A DNA stretch of 64,000 nucleotides from Bombyx mori. Lineage: Eukaryota; Arthropoda; Insecta; Lepidoptera; Bombycidae. Of this stretch, positions 37,501-48,465 are shown one piece after another. Every line of letters begins with the position of its first letter. The first letter of the stretch is position 1. The DNA lies in NCBI RefSeq assembly GCF_030269925.1, contig NC_085129.1, forward strand, positions 14,313,501 to 14,377,500, given 5' to 3'. A program made the translations under genes and the position numbers. The notes under the pieces were generated by a model, which had not been told where the DNA came from, made no database searches, and saw only the letters and a list, made by a program, of their open reading frames with translations.

Positions 37501-40500
37501 CACTATTACTTCTAGCGAAGCTATCACCCAACATGTTTCTTTCTCTGTCGTGTAATGTTGCTTGATACACGAACGGAACCGAGCGAGCGAGACAGACAGA
37601 CCGATCTACGCAAAATAAATGAGCAAGCGACACGGAATTATTCCTAGTGATTTTGACCCGTATGCCCTGGCCTCTAGCTACATTTTTATACCTATGGTAC
37701 GTCTGAATTTTAATATAGGTATTTGTGTTTATATTTTTCATGGGCCAGCCGGTAGCTCCCCGCAAGTAGTTACTTAATTTTTTATTCGCAGCTTTAGTAA
37801 AATCGCTAGTCGCTCGTAATTGTTTAGTAATATTTCACATTAATTTTTGTGTTTGAATTACTTAAGCACTTGTTTGAAGATAGTTTTATTATTTGTTTTA
37901 ATGCGTGTTTTCAATTTGCAGTCTAAGTCGCCATATGAAATCCCTTCATCCCACAATAAATTATATTAAGTAAAAAATAAAATTATTATATTATTAAATA
38001 AGTCAATCTCTGTCAAGTAATATAACAGTGTATTACAATACAAAGTATGAACACATCACTTAAGTAATGATTCGGGTGTATAGATATAGTAACCGGCAAA
38101 CATCTTGAGCAAATGACCTTGACTGCGCAGAACCGAATTTTAGATCACTTTGGTGGTGAGGGTGAGGCGCGACGGCAGGGGAAATCGTATCGAGCGCTTT
38201 ATTGGTAGATCAGTCGAACCTTGCGTCCCGCACCGCGCCCTCATTCCGCTTGCTCCCAAAAGTACGCTTGCGTACAGTGGAAAGTTATTATATTATTAGT
38301 CTATCGTTATTAATCGTTAAGTTATTTGTTATAATTACTTGTGGACTTTGTTGCCATTGCTATTTGTTGAGTGTTTGTTGATTTTTTATAAAACATACAC
38401 TATGCCGCGACGAACCGGTGTAGTATTCAAAAGAAAGGGTAGAAAAATTGTGTACGACGTATATTGCTTCATTATAAAACAGGGGAAGAATGATATGGAA
38501 AAATTAAAACAGACTTCGGAAGTAACAAAACCATCAGTGAGGACTGTTAGGTGCATTATTAAGGAAGCTAAAGGCTGGCTTGGTCGCCGTGTTTCGGACT
38601 CCGGGTAAGAAAAGATCAGGGAAGAAGAAAGTTACCGGAATGGATAGTTTCGTTCAATCTGTAATAAAAAGATGTAATCATAATAACTACATAACAAGCA
38701 GCGAAACTCCGTACCGTAGAAAGGCTTCGAAAATTTTAAAGAAGATATAAATTTTAATGGCTCGGAATGAAGCTTACGACGTATTATGAAAGAGCTAGGC
38801 TTTAGATGGAAAAAAAGAACAGAAAATAATCGGAAGCTGGTAATTGAAAAAAGTAACATTCGATTACTACGAATCGAATATCTTCAAAAAATAATTAATT
38901 ATAGACAAAAAAAAAAGATCGAATCGACCGAGTTGTAAACTACACCGATGAGCCCTATGTCGACTAATCACGATGATAGCGACTCGGGTGATGAAAACAG
39001 TGATGATGATGATGGTCAAGATTATGATAACGAAAAAAAAATTACAAATACCAGCTTCGCTTCAACTGAACCAAGACCTGGCAACAGCTCTAGTTTTGAC
39101 TTAATAGAAGGAATATCTATTTTACCCCAAGATTAAATTATTACAATTATTAACCTACATTTTTTGTTGATGTTCTAATAAATATATAAAAAAATACATA
39201 TGTTGATTTTAATAATTTAATTGCATTATGACGCAGAGTAAATAATGTTTTTGCACGTGAGTGTACCATGCGCAAACTTACCCCCACTACGTCAACAAAT
39301 GCTCAAGAAGTTTGCCGGCTATTATACAATGTGAGTCGTCTATTATCAAAGGTGGCAATCTGTGCATTTGGACAAAAAATTTTTATTGATATGTCAATAC
39401 AGATTGATTTGAATATAATCGTTTCCTTCAAAGAATACGGTTCAAAACCTGTTTTAAATAAAGGTTAATAGTTAACCTGTTATTTATCTAAGATGTCGTT
39501 CCGAAGAGTTTTGTGTCTGCCAATGGAATACAAAGTCAATAATTCGTTTTTCTGATTTACCAATCATTGTCCAAAAGTCAGATTGCCGGCTTTGATAATA
39601 GTCGACTCATGTATTCGTCACAGTATCTATTGAACGCACCGAGTAATGTTAAGAGTGATGTGTAATATTTTCGAGTAATATCACCTGTCTGTAGAAGTGA
39701 TGTCATATCACATTACATTGGGAAGTGATGTTTTGCGCAAGTCTAGAAGACAACACCACAAGCAGCAAGCGAAGTATCCGTCAGTCAGATTAAATTCAGT
39801 GTTGTCAGTATAAAGAAAAATAATTACATGAAATTCATATATCGATTATTTTTTTAAATAACCGATAATTGATTTATATCTTAATCTTTTTTTTACGAGT
39901 ACACATTATTTTTTATGTTTTTGTTTTAGTTGTACATATTTAAATAACAATACTAGTAAAGTTTTTTTTATTGCTTAGATGGGTGGGCGAGCTCACAGCC
40001 ACCCTGGTGTTGCTAAGTGGTTACTCGAGCCCACATACATCTACAACGTAAATGCGCCACCCACCTTGAGATATAAGTTCTAAGGTCTCAAGTATAGTTA
40101 CAAGTTAAAGTCCAATGGGTATGTCTTCGATGTTATTTTATGTGCATAAAATCCATTAAAATCGTTTGATTAATGATAATACTTAAAATGATTTATTTAT
40201 ATGTTTTATTTATATACTCAAAATATTTACTTCATACGTAAAAGGATTTGAAGCTGGCAATATTTTTTCCGCAAAAATAAAAATCCTTGTTTTTTCAATA
40301 GAGTTACTTTTTTTAAACTACTTATTGTAAACTATAGTGGCGCTTATTTGCAAGAAAGTAAATGCATATTTATTTATGACAAAATTAATGCACTAAGTAT
40401 TTTTTCTATAATCTATTGTCCGCTTTGGGCCTAAAATGGGCCATCCCCTTTGTGGGCACGCACCAAGAGACAAGTATCGTAAATCAAGTTTTAGCATCAA

Positions 40501-43500
40501 TCACTCTTTGTTTTATTGCCCACCTGGGACTTTACGACTATCTCGAGTGGAGACACAGCACGTGATAAATATATTGTGAGGCAAAAGTAATAGCCAAATA
40601 GAATCTTAACAGTCAAGAAATACGGACAATGTGTGAAACCACTTCAGTTTTAGTAAGAAGGATTGCGAATGTCTTTTCCGAAGGAATGTCGTTAATTTTT
40701 GATGCTACCCCACTTATAGACGAAATGTGAGGCCGTATATATTTGGTGCTAATCGGCCGTAAGCAGTCTATTACACTGGTACAACGAAATCGCTTCTGAT
40801 TTGCTGATCGAGTAAGAGACCAGAGGTCGCGACGCGCGGTTACTTGCCAACAGCACCTACTATCACACAATGGTTACGGCAGTTTTGTCGACAAGGAAAA
40901 CCAGGTTACGAGCCGCCACTGGTAAACCAGTTAATATCGCTAACTGACAAAGACAGATGACTGATTGAGTGATTACCGACGGCAAGGCGACTCTGAGTAC
41001 TACCGTACTAAATGCATAGTCCAGGCGGATAGCCGATCGACCAGCAACCTGCAGACCGTCGAAGCCATAGTCTGGTCCTCAGAGACTCGGTTAATTGTGA
41101 CCGAAGATGTCTCATCTTCCGGGTGGTGTAGGAGCTGATTGAAAATATGTAGTTATTTCGGGAACTACCGGCCCCAGATCGAAGCCGAACGGCCATTACT
41201 GTGGATGCTTTTTGGATACCGCGAGATAAACGCTTGCAATCTTCCCCGCATATGAGGTTTGACTACCAGCGAAGGAGCCCAGGAAGACGAAGCGTAAGGC
41301 TACCATACACGCTTCTTGAGAAAGAACCAATCGACACCAATTCTGTTCCTGTGATTCAGGTCGCAAAATATAAAAATGTAAAAACAGTGACACACACAGT
41401 GCAAATATACGACTCATTGTTGATAGTGAAAATTCATACAAATATGGATTAATATCTTAATATCTGTAAACAAAGCTCTTTAGGTGACGCAATTGCTCTG
41501 TAATGCAAGGCTTTTCTAGAAAGAATATTTCGAAAGAAACCTAAAAAGTCTTAAACTTGTCTTATTTATGTGATATTTTGCATTTTTTTTTGTTATGTTG
41601 CATCTTGGATATGCTCTTGTGAAGGTCTTGCCACGAGCGATTCTAACAAATTTCGACTACCCGCGTAACCTTGTCTGTCCAACAAAAAAAGGAAAAAGAT
41701 ATTTTTGCTGAAAACTCTCTACTTTTGTTTTAAATCATGGTTATGCTTAGTATTGTGTTTTTAAGATGCTTTTATTAGTTTAATTTGTTTCTATTTCTAT
41801 GTAGGAATTTGTTTTATCATTTTGACCAACTTCAAAATCGTCTGACTATCTCGAAGATTCTCACAAGTCGACAATACATAATTGTGTTAGGTACTTTGGC
41901 CTAAGACGCGATAGCATAGTTTTTATTTATTAAATCATATCGCCATTAAAACCATTTATTTGGTTCATAAATAATGTATTTTTATCATGAAAAAAATCTT
42001 CAATCTTATTTTCAGAGCCTTGCCGAACCCATAGGTTTGTAATTTAATTATTAAATCAATTGTTGAGAAATTATTTAAATGATGCATAGATAGATACCTT
42101 TAATCCATTAGAACCAATTACAATATGAAAATAATAATACACATGCAAAAAAAATACATTGCTTTAGAATATAAAGTCACTTTTTTAGGCACGTTGTGCC
42201 ATCTGATACGTTTAGTATATAGCCACATTTCATTCTGATTATCAAACTACATTCTAAACAACAACGAATTTTGCGACTTCTACACTTATTACTGATTTTC
42301 ATCAACCACTTATTTGTTATTAGATGTGTACTAATCAATGCACCAACCATTAAGAAGGCCAAGGAAACATGATATCAGGTTGCTATATTAAAACAATGTC
42401 GTATTTTGGTTTCATAATACATAAATAACTTTATCTTTTATCTTTACTCCAGTTTTGATCACAATACATTTTTGCAAGTCAACATCATGGCTGTTTTCAT
42501 TGCATTTATGTCGTCCGTGAGCAACATTAACTAATCATAATCATATTGACCATATGCTTGTGTGTCTACAATGGCAATTTTAAAAAATCATAACAAAAAT
42601 GTCTTCATTTCATAATTATTAACCTCTGAATTTATTATCTAACAGATACTTACTTGCCCGAAAGCACCAACGAAAGGCTGTCAACTTTAGTAACCTTCTC
42701 ATGTGCATAGAGTTCGTGACACTTGAGGTGCCTCACATTTCTCATGCACATGAGCACTCGGCGGAACTGTCTCCTTGATACCCGTAGTGGTTTGAACAAC
42801 GCTAAGTACACCTGAAACAAACATATTTTTTTTTGTTTTTTTTTTTTTTATTACCTAGATGGGTGGACGAGCTCACAGCCCACCTGATGTTAAGTGGTTA
42901 CTGGAACCCATAGACATCTACAACGTAAATTGTAGTCATTTAGTTTGTGTGTTGCATAGCTGTTGTCGCTTTGTATTTATTGTTGCATTTTCTTTATCAC
43001 AAGAATAACATAATAATGAGTGTCTAATCAATGTTTCATCCTAAAGTAAATTGTATTTCAAATAGAAAGATATTCATTTAATATTCTCATACTGAGAATG
43101 TTGTTTGTTAAGCGGTTATTTGGCTAGTATAGAATGTTTTTAGGTATATGAAATCTCAGTATGTTGAAGCATCAGTACTGTACTCTGCTATCAAAGGGCC
43201 ATATTTTACAATTTTATATATAATTGTATATTGAATAGTTTTATTACTTTGATTTTTCCATAGTTTAAGTAATTACAACTCACAAAAATTTCAAGCTGAC
43301 CATTTCTGTTATGAATATTAACATACCTTTTATGATTGCTAAACATTCCAGTTAACAGCGGTAGCAATTCTCAACTCAATGGAATAAAATTGACATAAGT
43401 ATGTAGAAAATAAACAAATATGACAAAATCACAAATAACTTTAGCATGTTACATAACTGTACCATAATGTTATTGTTTATAATCAGAACAAATATTATTA

Positions 43501-44406
43501 TCAAGCAGATGTGTTTACTGAAAAGCTATTATGAGAAATGTAATGAATACTAATTGTAAATTTAATAGATAAATTCAGACAGTTCTTTTTCAACATTATA
43601 TTATCAGTGTCTAATATCAAATGGGCCTCTAATTTGAATAAAATTGATTAATGTAAAAACTAGTGCTCCTTTTGAAAACGAAATAAAAAAAGGCTTATTA
43701 ATTAATTATTTAGAATTGCTTGATGAATGCAAATGTTTTGTGTTGTGTCTCCTTTTAACAGTATTTTAATTTTTTATTTATTAAATAAGACATTCTAATA
43801 TCCCAATCATCATGAAACTAGTGAGTGCATCATAAAATTAAAGAATGCTTTATAGTTTAATTTGAAGGTGCTCACCTCTTCAATCTCCTTGTGGAACTTA
43901 ATTGGTCTCATTAAATAAAACTGGTAAGAGAAATACACAAAGTTTATCAATATAAATACACTGTTCCATAGCACTGCATCCAAGTAACATTCAACACTCC
44001 ATGCCCACATTCCTGAAAACGCGCACCCCATCATCAGGCCCACCCGAAGCCATATTTGCCCAATGTCTGTATGAGGTGCCAGGAATGACATAAGAAAGAA
44101 TATATTCGCCACTTGGAAAAATATGTGATTTATTGGCCTCCACTTGGAACAGTGGTGCAAGTACAAATCCCACATAGACGGCTGGTCGTGAATACTGACA
44201 TTCACCATGTCACTAGTGGGTAGAGATAGCTTAGTGGGTTCAACCAGCCCCATTTCTGGAACTTTATCCTTCGTATTCAATGATGTTGTGATGTCACTGA
44301 TCATCGATGGAGACTCGGTCGTAATGTTCTGAAGACCGGTCACCATCCCAGTTATTAAGGCACTGATAATCAACATCATTCCGACAAGTTCGGACACAAA
44401 CGCCAA
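28581..44406 (-). CDS. Popeye domain-containing protein (POPDC/BVES family), five exons seen, 3' end not located
   Basis: Exons: 43876-44406, 42654-42811, 31790-31892, 29168-29308, 28581-28716. All have GT..AG borders and compatible phases, giving 356 codons plus 1 nt. Exon 1 carries N-glycosylation sequons (NIT, NVS), then HHCSKWRPINHIFFQVAN and several hydrophobic spans, then RPIKFHKEIEE. Exon 2 continues VYLALFKPLRVSRRQF. Exon 3 has the near-invariant FLDSPEW of the cAMP-binding pocket, and exon 4 has EESRVLVWHRDKL and FLQAVFDHILGRDVV. Popeye proteins are three-pass plasma-membrane proteins that bind cAMP in muscle and epithelia. Exon 5 is a charged, less conserved tail ending in phase 1, so at least one more exon is needed; it was not recognised to the left. 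Intron 2 is about 10.8 kb and holds most of the local repeat load. The start is the first Met of the open frame before the sequons. Confidence 0.93.
28789..28998 (+). repeat. Bm1 SINE, 5'-truncated
   Basis: CACCACCCTGCCTATTTCTG through CCACTTAACACCAGG to the A-rich tail. It lies in the intron between the last two POPDC exons. Confidence 0.9.
29560..29690 (+). repeat. Generic lepidopteran retroelement 3' tail
   Basis: AGCGGCTTGGTCCTGCCCTT, CCACTCACCATCAGGAGGCC and CTACAAGGGAAATAAAATAA, closely matching 8870-8995. It lies between POPDC exons 3 and 4 (minus strand gene). Confidence 0.6.
29700..29905 (-). repeat. Unclassified interspersed repeat, minus copy
   Basis: CACCGTCCTCGCCGGACCCG, GCGAAGCACTGCTCTTGCTA and GGTTTGAGCCCCGTGAACTC match the copy at 60410-60690. 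Confidence 0.65.
30567..31196 (+). repeat. Lepidopteran interspersed repeat, RTE-LINE 3'-end type
   Basis: Starts TACTAGATATTACGCGCGAC with TTCGCCCGCGTGATC, and ends ATCAAAATCCATCCGATAA ... ATACATACATACATTC ... ATAATATTAGTAGGATAAAC. Same class as 8516-8745 but longer. It lies in the POPDC intron between exons 3 and 4. Confidence 0.6.
31203..31320 (-). repeat. tRNA-like repeat fragment
   Basis: The minus strand has CGTGGGTTCGATTCCCGCA (B box) preceded by AGCAGTTAGCTCCCTCC. Downstream sequence (ACAGCTTTGTTTTCTC, GTTTGTTTATCC) resembles the copy at 7085-7215. A genuine tRNA gene is unlikely because no closing acceptor stem is evident. Confidence 0.5.
32905..33105 (+). repeat. Bm1 SINE, 5'-truncated
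   Basis: Starts at ATTTCTGCCGTGAAGCAG and ends CATCTAAGCAATAAAAAA. Moderately diverged. Confidence 0.85.
33106..34929. other. POPDC intron 2, no recognised element
   Basis: No coding or repeat signature was recognised in this 1.8 kb of intron. Confidence 0.5.
34930..35095 (+). repeat. Bm1 SINE, truncated at both ends
   Basis: CTGGTGGTAGGGCGTCTTG and CGGTTTGAGGGGTGGGGCAG identify the Bm1 body. The tail is lost. Confidence 0.8.
35741..36094 (-). mobile_element. Non-LTR reverse transcriptase C-terminal fragment
   Basis: A 117-codon minus-strand frame has RQRVMSFFGHIMR then ELEKLIITGRIEGKRAVGRT and PARWSDLARKALG. This is the post-RT region typical of RTE-type and related LINE proteins (H+.R, I.GKR.RGRP..RW.D). 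RT catalytic motifs are absent. A shorter related piece is at 31945-32045. Both lie in POPDC introns. Confidence 0.75.
36380..36560 (-). mobile_element. Second LINE C-terminal fragment
   Basis: The minus strand reads WKVSGKRKRRGRPRT then TWRRSVEQKLGVLGMTW, another post-RT G+R+RGRP..W motif but a different family from the neighbouring 35741-36094 piece. It has no start or intact domain. Confidence 0.6.
37354..37384. repeat. Perfect 15-bp palindrome with 1-nt centre
   Basis: CTTCGATCAACAATA, then C, then its exact reverse complement. A second, imperfect palindrome around GGTAATATTACTC follows at 37409-37436. Confidence 0.95.
38402..39136 (+). pseudogene. Broken DDE-type (Tc1/mariner-superfamily-like) transposase
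   Basis: The N-terminal frame (38402-38608) encodes MPRRTGVVFKRKGRKIV, a helix-turn-helix-like segment and TKPSVRTVRCIIKEAKG. Frame shifts follow; further frames carry SLRRIMKELGFRWKKR, SNIRLLRIEYLQKI and VNYTDEPYV (compare the V(Y)TDE(T/S) block holding the first catalytic Asp). After that the sequence jumps to an acidic C-terminus (DSGDENSDDDDG). Stops and missing DDE core make it inactive. Seen directly: the motifs and the breaks. Family assignment is inference from similarity to insect transposase-like proteins. Confidence 0.7.
39333..39608. mobile_element. 276-bp MITE, copy 2
   Basis: Same length and termini as 9858-10133, flanked by ATGT at 39329-39332 and 39609-39612. Two different 4-bp flanking duplications (ATAT, ATGT) at two sites fix the element ends exactly. 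It encodes no protein of note. Confidence 0.88.
39963..40105 (-). repeat. Bm1 SINE, 5'-truncated
   Basis: T-rich end, GCTTAGATGGGTGGGCGAG, then body as far as GTCTCAAGTATAGTTAC. Confidence 0.9.
40110..42653. other. POPDC intron 2 near exon 2, possible decayed transposon
   Basis: The segment 40613-41450 is less AT-rich than its surroundings, with overlapping frames on both strands broken by stops (plus strand ITQWLRQFCRQGKPGYE near 40845, AFWIPRDKRLQ near 41205). This suggests old coding DNA, probably a decayed transposon, but the family was not identified. Confidence 0.4.
42826..42930 (-). repeat. Bm1 SINE, strongly 5'-truncated
   Basis: Only the tail and about 85 bp of body remain, immediately 5' of POPDC exon 2 on the minus strand. 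Its T-run lies close to the splice acceptor and adds to the pyrimidine-poor side of that intron. Confidence 0.85.
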
Positions 44407-45696
44407 GATCGCTCATCGATAACACATTAACTATTATCATTTGAATTTTTATATAAGTCGTTACACACTTTTTTTTTTAAATGTACAATATCACCGAAAA
44501 AAATATTGGATTTATATTAACCACTAACAAATATGCACAGCAACAAACAGAGCACCTCAACATGGAGTTTTTAGTTGCAAATAAATATTCAGAGAAAGTT
44601 AATTAAGCGCAATAGGACTCGCGTACATAATCAAAAGTAAACTTTTATTCTAAACTATATTTTTGCTAAAAGATTCAAGCTAGGCAAATAATCGAAGCAC
44701 ACAAATCAGTTCAAATTACAAAGTGAGGAAATAACAAACTGACAATTCAACCGTCAGTTGTCAATTGTAATTGTAACAGATTTGTCAAAACATCAGTCAC
44801 TCTTTACTGACCTCTATAATACTGGTAGGACAAAGTACGGGTAAGGCATTAATAATTAATTAATTAATCTTTCCTGTACAGTTATCCTGCAAATACTTCC
44901 TGTTTGTCTAAAAAACATGCAGCACTGTTTAATTTGCATTTAAGATCGCTAAATATGAATGCACCAGGCGTTTTATTCCACAGGGCACGACGACTTCACA
45001 ATGTTAAAAGTGAGTCGAAAAAGCTTTGAATCTGTTGCCTCTGCTCTCTCGAACTAGCAAAAAACTTTGACAGGTGACAGGGTACAAGAGCTGTGCATAT
45101 AGTGATGTGCCGACTTAGCTTAGACTTCTTTGTAATGAAATATTCGTTGTCAAAGTATTTGGAATCCAATAAGTTAATGCCTGAACAGATTCACGCCTAT
45201 AGTATTCGATTCAATATTTCAGTATCATAAAAATTACATGTGAAATTGCAACACGCGTATCAAAAAGGTGTATTATTATTTAGAATAAATTATAGCCTAG
45301 AATTCATGTCCGTCAAGTCTTACTATCCCTTCAAGTTAAGAGATTCGTGAATCACTCTGATAGTCACGTAAGCGATGCAGGTAAAGTTTGTGATAAAGTG
45401 TGGTTAGGTCGAGTAATAGAATTACATGCAAACTTTAAGGTACACGTTTGCACTCTATCCGACATCGAGTATTAAAATAGAAGAAAGTATTAGAATACTT
45501 CATATCACTTAATCTACCTGACTTGGCACGGCACTAGCACTGTGTGTGAATGGTGTTGGTGTGGGATGGAATTTAAAATTCGATATTTTGGTAGATACCG
45601 GTAAATAATATTATGCGTAGGAGCTATAAAACTTCAAATAATCTCAGTTTCAATGTTGCACGTAATTAAATCTTCCTCTTTAACGTCGGAAAAACA
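44407..45696. other. Divergent spacer between POPDC and Ashwin
   Basis: 1.3 kb holding both 5' regions and a Bm1 head fragment (44945-45003). No exon recognised. Confidence 0.6.
44945..45003 (-). repeat. Bm1 tRNA-like head fragment
   Basis: GCACCAGGCGTTTTATTCC and GGCACGACGACTTC match the head of Bm1 in reverse. It lies in the POPDC/Ashwin divergent spacer. Confidence 0.6.
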
Positions 45697-46600
45697 ATGG
45701 CTGTTCCTCACGAAATGCTTTTACATCCAGAACTATTGAGTAATGAACAACTAACCCACATAATAGAACAGGTAAGTATTGAATATTTTGGAGCATCTTT
45801 GCAATACAATTTTGTAAATAAACAATTGATATGATTTTAGTTTCATTTTAGAGACATTTGAGAATTGATGGGATAGAAAAAATGCTGAGAGATGACTTAT
45901 TGGACTTATTTCATCAATACTGCGTTCCGTACGGACAAAGAAAATACCGGGATTCTGGAAGAGGTAAAATATTGAATAGAACTCGTCATATCAGTCCGGA
46001 GCCATCACGATCTTTAAATAAAATCAAAGAAACTAGACACACTACGGTTGAGCGAATCAAACCCCCTCCTGATTTATTATCAGGTCACATGAAACGGATA
46101 AAGCTAGAAAATGTAACAACAAAGTGCTCACACATGAATAGTAATAATCATAAAAGGAAAATCATCAATGATGTAAGTATAAGTACTTAAAGCAGTAAAA
46201 TACAATATAATGAAGTTTATAAAAATTTGTGGTACTAAGAAATAGATTTTGTACATGTGATCCAGTGTCATTTTTTGAGATGCCATGTTGTAAATGTAAT
46301 GACAATATACACAGCTCAATATAAGCTAATTATGCTCAAATACAACTTAAAGATTAAATTCTGCTGTTTATATCGGCTCACTCAAATACACACAACCTCT
46401 GTGAACCTCAGTTACAATTAATATAATTTGGATTTAAAAGGATATTGTTATCATCTAGTACTTTAAAAATAGAAATGCTAAAAAAAATTAGTCAGCAATT
46501 TGCGATCCACAATACTCAAGTAATTATCCTAATTTTCTTACAGCCTAACTCTGAGCCTATTCAAGCAAAAAAAGAAAGAAAAGTAATAACATGGCCTTAA
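45697..46600 (+). CDS. Ashwin (C2orf49) homologue, three exons, 150 aa
   Basis: Exon 1 45697-45771, exon 2 45852-46172, exon 3 46544-46600, all joined in phase 0 with GTAAGT donors and TTTTAG / TTACAG acceptors. The N-terminus MLLHPELLSNEQL matches the conserved Ashwin N-terminus (LLLHPELLSQEFL in human), followed by a helix with LRDDLLDLFHQYCVPYGQR (human DSLTDLYVQHAIPLPQR). The middle is basic and low in complexity, with IKPPPDLL. The last residues, RKVITWP, match the human C-terminal HVTWP. Family knowledge: Ashwin is a subunit of the metazoan tRNA ligase complex with RTCB, DDX1, FAM98 and RTRAF; its own biochemical role is unclear. The moth protein is shorter than human, mainly in the disordered middle. 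It is head-to-head with the POPDC gene, 1.3 kb apart. Because exons 1 and 3 are only 75 and 57 nt, simple ORF scans see exon 2 only. Confidence 0.87.
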
Positions 46601-47237
46601 AGCAAATCAATTTAGAAGAAAACAGGCAGCACAATAAGATACATTAATGAAGATGTTCAAAATGCTCAGGAGATCTGAAGTATTCAACAGGATCTCAAAA
46701 ATAATATTGCCATGTCATTTACACAATATATTGTGATGTATCAGAAACTATGCAATTTATTTGTTCTCAGTCTATTTAATGATGATGAAGTTTATACACA
46801 TAATATATTAATTTAAGTTCAATTTTATATGATTAGTGTTTTATTTTTCTGTGATGCTGATAAGAAAGTCTCAATTAAATCTTGAGACATTTGTGTAATT
46901 GTATGATTCCTGTGGTTAGTCAACACTGGAGACGCCATTGGAATATAATTGAAAAGTTGTAAAAGGTTTGTCAATTAGTCTAAAATGAGTGTTGAATAAT
47001 TATTTTTGTGAAATTATGAACTATGTTTTATATCACCAAATAAAATCAAATTATTCAAAGTTTCTTGACACCAATGATAACTAATGCATTTTTTTTGTGG
47101 CTAATAGTTGTATTTAGTTGTATTGTTATGAATAGCAGTGGGATTAAACTACATAAGATAATTATGATGATATGAAAATGATATTGTATCAGATCACTGT
47201 AGACTGTTAGAATGTTGTTTAGTTTGTGACTTTTGAA
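46601..47237. other. Ashwin 3' flank
   Basis: AT-rich, no exon or repeat recognised; a canonical AATAAA close to the Ashwin stop was not seen. Confidence 0.5.
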
Positions 47238-48465
47238 GTCGTCGTGGCCTAAAGGATAAGACGCCGGTTCATTCGTAGCTAGTGATGCACTGGTGTTTGA
47301 ATTTTTTATTTATTGGACAATTGAAAATAGTTGCCAACATTGCGATGAGTTGGCCAGGTAGAAGTGTAATAATACGGTTTTATATACCTTCGGAACCGGG
47401 TGCCTTGCGAGGATGTAGGTCTTTGATCAAGTTTCTAACTTCCATCTGGGTGACGGGTGGTAACGCATCCGAGGGTGGGTAGGAGGCTCTGCGGTTTACC
47501 TCACTGTCTACTAATTCTACATGGACAGGGTCCGCTGATTGAATGCTGGGCGTCCACTGGGTTTGCAATGTATCGGCCAGCAGCTCTGCTTTTTCGTCGT
47601 CATCTAACGCCGCGGGTCGGCCTGAGGGGCCTACGAGGGGGGGCATAGTTACTAACGTATCCGATTTGAGACTACGAGCTAAGTGGTAGAAAGACCGTTG
47701 GAAGGTCGTGAGTCCTTCTGAGAAATCAGACCATCTGGCATCTCGGACTTCGGCGATGCGAGACTTTACGTCGCGTTGTAGGGCACGCATTCTAATACTA
47801 TTTTCCTCGGTAGGATACCTATCGTAAGCGCGGATCGAGGCGTTCTTGGCTCTATGGAGTTCCCTAACATCGTCGGGCAATTTGAAGCGGTGAAGAAAAT
47901 CCTCCACTACAACTTGCTTGGTTGGCCTATGTAATGTCGAGGTGATGTGTGACGTTACGATATCTATGGCTCCAGCGGTATCCTGAGGGGACGAGGTAGA
48001 GTCCGGGCTAAACGGGAGCGATAGCGGATCAGATTAAGTTAGTTTGATGCCGAGCGTGTGCCAACCCACCACAGTCCTCATTACTGGAAGTTGGAATCCC
48101 GCAGGCGGGTACCAATTTTTCTAATGAAGTACGTACTTAACAAATGTTTACGATTGACTTCCACGGTGAGAAAATAACACCGTGTAATAAAAATCAAACC
48201 CGAAAAATTATAATTTGTGTAATGACTGGTCGTGCGAACTTTTCCGTCCGCACGGGTAGGTACCACCACCCTGCCTATTTCTGCCGTGAAGCAGTAATGC
48301 GTTTCGGTTTGAAGGGTGGGGCAGCGGTTGTAACTATACTGAGACCTTAGAACTTATATCATATTTCAAGGCGGATGGCGGCATTTAAGTTGTAGATGTC
48401 TATGGGCTGTGGTAACCACTTAACACCAGGCTGGCTGTGAGTTCTTCCACAAATGCAATAAATAA
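47238..48465 (+). repeat. Bm1 SINE split by a LINE insertion
   Basis: The head is at 47238-47302 and the rest at about 48090-48465. The break falls in the B-box region: the left part ends ACTGGTGTTTGAAT and the right part begins ACTGGAAGTTGGAAT then CCCGCAGGCGGG. The near repeat suggests a diverged target duplication of about 14 bp. Confidence 0.88.
47303..48089 (-). mobile_element. Internally deleted non-LTR retrotransposon fragment (jockey-like) inside Bm1
   Basis: A minus-strand frame (47380-47907) encodes part of the endonuclease-RT linker and the start of RT (VRNLIKDLHPRKAPGSEG), the block preceding the RT fingers in jockey-type LINEs. Directly after it the RT core is missing and a short 3' part ending in an A/T-rich tail (47303-47320) follows, so most of ORF2 has been deleted. 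No intact protein is encoded. Confidence 0.75.

Noticed and set aside
40613..41452. Possible host gene in POPDC intron 2
   Set aside because: Overlapping frames on both strands are interrupted by stops and lack splice-linked continuity; more likely a decayed transposon, family unknown.
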